Positions 58,447-64,000 of a DNA stretch of 64,000 nucleotides are shown one piece after another; position 1 is the stretch's first letter, and each line of letters begins with the position of its first letter. Below the pieces are notes generated by a model, which was given only the letters and a program-made list of their open reading frames with translations, was not told the origin of the DNA and did not search any database. Source of the stretch: Uloborus plumipes (Eukaryota > Arthropoda > Arachnida > Araneae > Uloboridae); the NCBI GenBank assembly GCA_038373865.1, contig JAXGGA010001067.1, forward strand, positions 1-64,000, read 5' to 3'. The translations under genes were made by a program, and so were the position numbers.

Positions 58447-59100
58447 TTGTTTGAATTAACTCTAAAAGCTCTCTTTTTTTTAATACGCAATTTGATTATT
58501 CAGTGTTAAGACTACAAAGATGTTAAGAATTCAACATTTTTTCTGCTACTAGGAATAAAAAATTAGAATTGCTTTAATTCCGATCGCAATTGCTTCAATT
58601 TTTAGTGCTATCATCAAATTTTTTTTGCTAAATGGTATTACATTTAGTTGTACATCTTTTAATATTAAAGTGAAATAAAGTGCTGTCAAAAAAAAAGAAA
58701 TATCTCATGAAAAATAGAAGCTGTTGAACACTTGTCTTTCTTTCTCTGAGAAAATATAGTCGAAGGGGTTCCGAGGTTCACTTTACACAGAGTAAGGGTT
58801 TCACTTTTATACAAGGTGCAAAGGGGTTCTCCTTTATACTGAGTGTTCCGCTTTAACCTGCAAGTCCTTTATTCTCGCAACCGTTCGTCCCAGATGCGTT
58901 CTTCGTAGCGCAGGAATGCTCAAAATGAGGTGAAGAAGTAAAATAATAAATGTTTGAATCGAAAAAACAATGTCAATAAATAAGAAATCTACCTTTTCAT
59001 ACGACTCCAGGTCCCCTAGCTTATATTAAGGAAAAATATGTCCATTGAAAAATAATTCCAATACAAAATTTGAAAGACTTGGGATTGAAACTCAAAGAGA
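58447..59100. other. Unassigned sequence with inverted match to 24600-24760
   Basis: A stretch at 58850-58935 (TTTAACCTGCAAG, CTCGCAACCGTTCG, AATGCTCAAAATGAGGT) is the reverse complement, diverged, of about 24625-24705. This suggests a repeat that lies next to the TTTG-tract family in both places. GGGGTTC.. motifs repeat at 58765-58850. No gene. Confidence 0.5.
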
Positions 59101-59337
59101 TATTCGAGTACAAAGTTGATAAACTATGCAAGTTCAAGATCTCAGGATGTTGGCGGAACATGGCGTTGGGCCGCTCGTCTGGGAACACAGAATGATTTCG
59201 TAGGAACAGTGGCAACAGGACTGGACAGTGGGGCGTGGCCGGCTGAAAAGATGTCGGCGGCGAGAGAGAGGGTTGTGTCTTGTTGGAAATGCGCGTTGTT
59301 TCGTGGTGTGTGCTCTTCTGAAGTTATGCATGAACCA
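59101..59337. other. GC-richer patch, possible exon or repeat
   Basis: About 230 bases have clearly higher GC than the surroundings, with an open frame on each strand (plus: GTWRWAARLGTQNDFVG, SCWKCALFRG). No domain is recognised. The plus-strand CTCAG|GATG near 59135 could be a splice acceptor. It may be a coding or untranslated exon, or a fragment of a GC-richer transposon. Confidence 0.25.
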
Positions 59338-59850
59338 ACCCATTAATGCCTAGCGTCCCTTTTTAGGGACGGTCCAAAAAAGGGGTCTGAATTTCCCAAA
59401 AATGAACATTTCAACCAAATAATAGTGTTCAATGAGTACCTTGGTATTGTTTCAATTCGTTATCAACAGATTGCAGCACATAACCATTGTAAAGTGTGTA
59501 CTGTAGCAGTTTTAAAATGATCTTTATTAAAAATGACATCGTTCACAATCTCAAGAAAAAAAGCTAAGTGTCAAAGTTATTCCCAGCTTACCAATTTATG
59601 TTATTTGCTGATTTTATTTCTTGTTATAAAATGTCTTTTCGAATATTATATCTAGTCAGAAAAAAAAATAGTAAGAAAAGCATGTACCTCTGTGGTCTAT
59701 CGTAACTTTTAAAGGACGATTTTTTCTTTCCTTAATAAGAAAATTATTTTTTACATGATATTTTTTTTATTATTTTTCCTGTCCATTAAACACTGTTTGT
59801 AACCAGTATACAAAATATCTTTGGGGAAAAAAATGCCAGGCATTAATGGG
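59338..59850. mobile_element. TTAA-associated (piggyBac-like) MITE, intact copy
   Basis: It runs from CCCATTAATGCCTAGCGTCC to a CCAGGCATTAATGGG terminus, with TTAA after it (59851-59854); the left flank reads CCAA, a changed TTAA. It is the uninterrupted relative of 15613-18013 and about 510 bases long. Non-coding. Confidence 0.82.
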
Positions 59851-59998
59851 TTAAATGAGTTTTCTTCAAAAAATTGTGCAGTTATCGTGCGCGAACAACG
59901 CAGCTCATAGCTACATGGAAGATGGAATCAATTTAGCTCAATGCTGCCTTCCAGACGAAGTTGGCAGTGGTCAAATCAAGTTAACTGTAAGTAGCATA

Positions 59999-62900
59999 AG
60001 GGTCATTCCATGTCAAGTGTACGAGGCGTCCCCACTCGACCCCCTCCGATTTTGATGAAAAATTTTTTGGATGTACATATAAGACTTGCATTACACCATA
60101 CCAAATTATAGCTCTATAAGCCTTATGGTTTAGCCAATAAAAATTATTGAAAAAAGGCCTCTTTTTCGTGTCTTGAAAAAAATGACCGTCAAGTTTGTGC
60201 TTTTATTGCTCGCGACCTAAGATGATTACCAGGCTCAAATTTGGTGATTGTGATCACTGTTTAGGGTAGAATAGCCTACTTGTGTAACAAAAGCTCCATA
60301 CACTATAGATTTTTTGCAATTTGCTGCCAAAGTTGGTAAAAAATCGTATTTTGGTAAATTTTGATCATATGTTATCAGCTTGTATCTGCTGAGAGAATGA
60401 CTTTCTGAAGCTAATTCTTTCCTCGTTTGTAGCTTGATAGTTCGTCCGAAAGGTGTGCAAGTGGCATCTTGATAGCTCAAATAATTGCTGAATTATGCGA
60501 GTTGAAATTCCAGTTAAATTTCTTTTTTCCCAATTTTGTCTCAATTTCAAAGGGCAATATCTCAAAAGGGTCATCATGGATTTCAATTTTCTTTACATCA
60601 TTGGAAAGAATACACTTTTCTTAACTGCAAAACGTTATTTTTACTTTTGAGACAAACCAGTTTCAAGGGATATTGCAGGTCAAAAATGTGTACGTCATTC
60701 AACGTGAAATCAAAGAAAAAAAGACATAGATCTCAAAAGTTGATGTCAATTTGTTCTATTAAAATTTACAGGAGCTATTGTACTTATGTTCTAATAAAAA
60801 AAACCTTTTTTAGATGTTTTTCAACTTTAGTTTTTGCGTGCGCATCCGTAAAAACTCAAGGAATGGCAAAAAGTAAAGTTTCGTTTTAAACAAAAATAAT
60901 TATCTTCTTATCGCTGCTATAAGAGCTTGAGTCTTTTCCTATGTGTTATTTTTTAACTCTTGAAACAGAATTTCGGATGATATGTCACTTGGCAAGGTTG
61001 TAGGTCATTAATGTTTCAAGGTCATAAAAAGCATTTTCCCATTTTTCATCAATTTTGTTTATGGGCAAATGGCAATCATAGGCTGAATATCTAGACACAT
61101 CCTCAGCAGTATAATGAATGGATTTTTAATTAATACTTATCATAATTTCAATTACTATTGTTATCATTTATTTACACGGTGGAAATAATTGCAATATTCA
61201 ACTCTATCGAAAACTTTCGTTATCGCATTTTAGAAAAATGGCTCTGCAGTCCTGTTATACAGTTTTTTTATCACGTACACACCATATTAACTGTTTTATT
61301 TATTATTTATCTTATTTATTAATTATTTTTATTTTTACTATTATTATTATTTTTTTTTTTTAAAGGAAACGATGCTATTTATGAATTTAAAATGTTAATG
61401 ACACCTTGCCAAGTGACATATCATCCGAAATTCTGTTTCAAGAGCAAAAAATAACACATAGGAAAAGACTCAAGCTCTTATAGTAGCGATAAGAAGATAA
61501 TTATTTTTGTTAAAAACGAAACTTTATTTTTGCCATTTCTTGAGTTTTTACGGATGCGCACGCAAAAACTAAAGTTCAAAAACATCTAAAAAAATTTTTT
61601 TATCAGAACATAGGTACAATAGCTCCTGTAAATTTTGATAGAACAAATTGACATCAACTTTTAAGGTCTATATCTCTATTTCTTTAATTTCACGTTGAAT
61701 GACGTACAGATTTTTGGCCTGCAATATCCCTTGAAACAAGTTTGTCTCAAAAATAAAAATAACGTTTTTTAGTTAAGAAAAGTGTGTTCTTTCCAATGAT
61801 GTAAAGAAAATTGAAATACAAGATGACCCTTTTGAGATATTGCCCTTTGAAATTGAGACAAATTTGAGAAAAAAGAAATGTAACTAGAATTTCAACTCGC
61901 ATAATTCAGCAATTATTTGAGCTATCAAGATGCCACTTGCACACCTTTCGGACGAACTATCAAGCTACAAACGAGGAAAGAATTAGCTTCAGAAAGTCAT
62001 TCTCTCAGCAGATACAAGCTGATAACGTATGATCAAAATTTACCAAAATACGATTTTTTACCAACTTTGGCAGCAAGTTGCAAAAAATCTACAGTGTATG
62101 GAGCTTTTGTTACACAAGTAGGCTATTCTACCCTAAACAGTGATCAGAATCACCAAATTTGAGCGTGATAATCGTCTTAGGTCGCGAGCAATAAAAGCAC
62201 CAAATTGACGATTTGGTCATTTTTTTCAAGACACGAAAAAGAGGCCTTTTTACTTCCTTTTACGTAGTAAAGGAAGTATTGTGATCACGAAAAAAAAATC
62301 ACTCAAATTTGAGTCTAAATTTTGATTTTGCTCACCCCCGAATGAATGTTCTGTAGTTTTTTCGACCTGTCAGCACGTGCATATGTACCTAACAACATAT
62401 AAGCATCCGAAAAATTATTTTCAACCACCCCCGAGTTAATTACGACGAGTTTTCTCGTGACGTCTGTATGTACGTATGTGCGGATGTATGTGCGGGTGTA
62501 TGTGCGGATGTATGTGCGTATGTGGCTCGCATAACTCAAAAACTATATACCGTAGAAATTTCTAGCTTGGTATGTAGGCTCTGAGTATGGTCTAGTTGTG
62601 CACCTCCCCTTGTGGTTGCATTTGAATGTTCCCAAGGGGGTGTTTTACCCCTTTTTGGGGGTAAATCAGTGTTAATTTCAATGCAGACTCAAGTGATATG
62701 AATTGGCGCGACCATTTGGCGAGATGGCGCCAAGCTTTTGGTCGCCAAGTGTTTGACGCCAACTTGGTGACGTATCGCCAAGTTGGCGACAAATTTGGCG
62801 AAAAAATTATTTTTTGAATTTGGGTTTAACTTGGTGCTATTGGCGATATTTTGCGAAAAATTCACTGAATGATATTAAAATCAGCAATATTTAGAAAATT

Positions 62901-63220
62901 AACCATTGTTAAATATTTTTTGCATTGTTTCGTGGCAGATTAGGAGAGTAAATATTGAATTGTTACCTTGCTCACTCCAAGCACTTTTTTTGACACTTAA
63001 GTCAACTACTAAAAAATTTACACGTAAAAGGAAGTAGTGTGGGGCCCATACCAAATTTTTTCAATAATTTTTATTGGCTAAACCACAAGGCTTACGGAGC
63101 TATAATTTGGTATGGTTTCATGCAAGTCTTATATGTACATCCAAAAAATTTTCATCAAAATCGGAGGGGGTCGAGTGGGGATTTTCTCGAAATTTGGGAC
63201 ACTTGACATGGAATGACCCA
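59999..63220. mobile_element. Large palindromic element flanked by TA
   Basis: The ends are AGGGTCATTCCATGTCAAG and CTTGACATGGAATGACCC, with TA at 59997-59998 and 63221-63222. Arms of about 1.0 kb are inverted copies (60000-61020 and 61385-63220 less an insert), around a centre of about 365 bases at 61020-61385. The right arm is broken by an ACTTCC repeat at 62252-63056. Without it the element is about 2.4 kb. No transposase. Matching frames in the arms are discussed as rejected. Confidence 0.86.
62252..63056 (+). mobile_element. ACTTCC repeat family, copy 9
   Basis: Full length, from ACTTCCTTTTACGTAGTAAA to GGCCCATACCAAAT. The intact left arm of the host palindrome shows the empty site as GGCCTTTTTTCAATAAT, so insertion was into a run of six Ts. 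The centre holds a TATGTGCGGATG repeat. Confidence 0.9.
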
Positions 63221-63539
63221 TAAGTTGTCTAATTCTTTCGGAATAATATTTTAGCAAAATGGGAATTCTGAAAACTGGACACTTATTATCTTTGCTAATT
63301 CTAACATATTGAATGTAACTAATTACTGGAGACAGGGCTATTCCTTCAATCAGTGAAAAAATATTTTCTTCAGAACAATCATTTGTTATTCTGCATGAGT
63401 TGTAAAGTTTCAAGAGGCAAATACGGTGGTACTTGCATTCTCGAACAGACACATCAAACTTATAGCTCCCTTCCTTGTTACGTCAGGGGCTGAAAAGGGT
63501 GCCGTGGGTAACTAATTAAAAGCTCTGCTACAGTAATAA

Positions 63540-63855
63540 ATGAGTAAATGCATAAAGGTATTGCTTTTTTTAACTTGCGCAATGAAGCTGAATCGGTTGG
63601 TTTCTGCAAAAAATGCGATGTCTTTTAAATGTTCCATGTAATTTCAAATGATTTTGACCCTTATCTGTGTGCAATTCCATTACGCATGACGTCTCACTTT
63701 AAAGATTAAAACCGGGAAATGTTCTTTACGTTTGACATTCGCGCTGTCTAAATACTGAAAAGTTGACTTGTTGACACACGCGTCGCTTGACAAAACTTTT
63801 ATTTTCAATGGAGATCTCGTGCAAAAGACGGGTGACGTAGCTAGTTAAAGCAATA
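63540..63855 (+). mobile_element. Helitron-like 3' end
   Basis: The end AAGACGGGTGACGTAGCTAG followed by T, with GCGTCGCTTGACAAAAC and TTTTATTTTCAATGG upstream, parallels the 3' end at 30376. No 5' end was found, so it is a partial or very diverged copy. Confidence 0.55.
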
Positions 63856-63899
63856 AAAGTTAAATATAGTTTAATATAGTTTAAAAAAAAGCTTTCAGA

Positions 63900-64000
63900 G
63901 TTACTCAAACTACCTTAAGTTGTAGGATAGTATTAAATAAACTATACTTAATACTATCATTAATACTAAAGGTTAAACTATATCACATGATACTCTAACT
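63900..64000 (+). repeat. Scrap of the TTTG-tract dispersed repeat at window edge
   Basis: ACTATCATTAATACTAAAGG followed by TTAAACTATATCACATG matches the internal sentences of the repeats at 25250 and 56830. It is cut by the window edge. Confidence 0.55.

Noticed and set aside
60235..62162. Identical 81-residue frame (MSYQDATCTPFGRTIKLQ..) on opposite strands
   Set aside because: It lies in the two arms of the 59999-63220 palindrome. Arm identity alone explains the match, and I see no known domain. It could be re-examined if a related coding element is found.

Overview
This is AT-rich, intron- or intergene-type eukaryotic DNA with no intact host gene that I can recognise. The Helitrons, Tc1/mariner-like, hAT-like and piggyBac-like miniature elements, tRNA-derived SINE sequence and long satellite blocks point to an animal genome. 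An arthropod, most likely a chelicerate such as a spider, fits best; that assignment is an inference from repeat style, not proven. The window is a layered transposon graveyard, and its main value is how clearly the layers can be dated relative to one another from target-site duplications (TSDs) and nesting.

Layout. 1-6.6 kb: a truncated hAT-like copy, a 2.4-kb hAT-like element with a perfect 8-bp TSD that carries a 1.5-kb inverted-repeat element, and three members of a foldback family built from the motif CTGTAAAATTAGCAATTTTACAG, one of which holds a hairpin MITE. 6.6-11.4 kb: a repeat element inserted into another copy of itself, carrying a ~145-bp satellite and two large 18-bp minisatellite blocks inside a 1.48-kb tandem duplication. 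11.5-13.4 kb: a ~70-bp satellite interrupted by two elements. 13.5-14.2 kb: a fourth foldback copy with a SINE inside. 15.6-18.0 kb: a three-level nest (TTAA-flanked element, satellite element, TTAA-flanked palindrome). 18.5-24.5 kb: a TA-flanked element with a nested repeat, a 651-bp palindrome, and a hAT-like element with a perfect 8-bp TSD. 29.2-32 kb: a pogo/mariner-like element with a protein-domain remnant, a Helitron 3' end, and a repeat nested in its own family.

34.5-43.2 kb: two tandem ~2.1-kb units, each with a pogo-like element in (TA)n; the first unit's (TA)n is split by a 4.5-kb cluster of three Helitrons, two of them inverted copies. Their helicase remnants are the best protein evidence in the window. 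46.0-50.8 kb: two copies of a composite 2.4-kb element with 32-bp terminal inverted repeats and different 4-bp TSDs. 51-54.7 kb: small palindromic elements and a hAT-like element with a perfect 8-bp TSD that encloses a TA-flanked inverted repeat carrying a decayed gene fragment. 54.7-56.5 kb: Helitron ends. 57.1-58.4 kb: a near full-length but dead Tc1-like transposon. 60.0-63.2 kb: a 2.4-kb palindromic element interrupted by another repeat.

Nothing here acts as a working gene system. Every coding remnant is transposon-derived or captured by a transposon, and each is broken. The clearest unusual observations are the composite element that appears to have moved with its nested cargo, the high density of long near-perfect palindromes, and the reconstructable insertion order at 34.5-43.2 kb.
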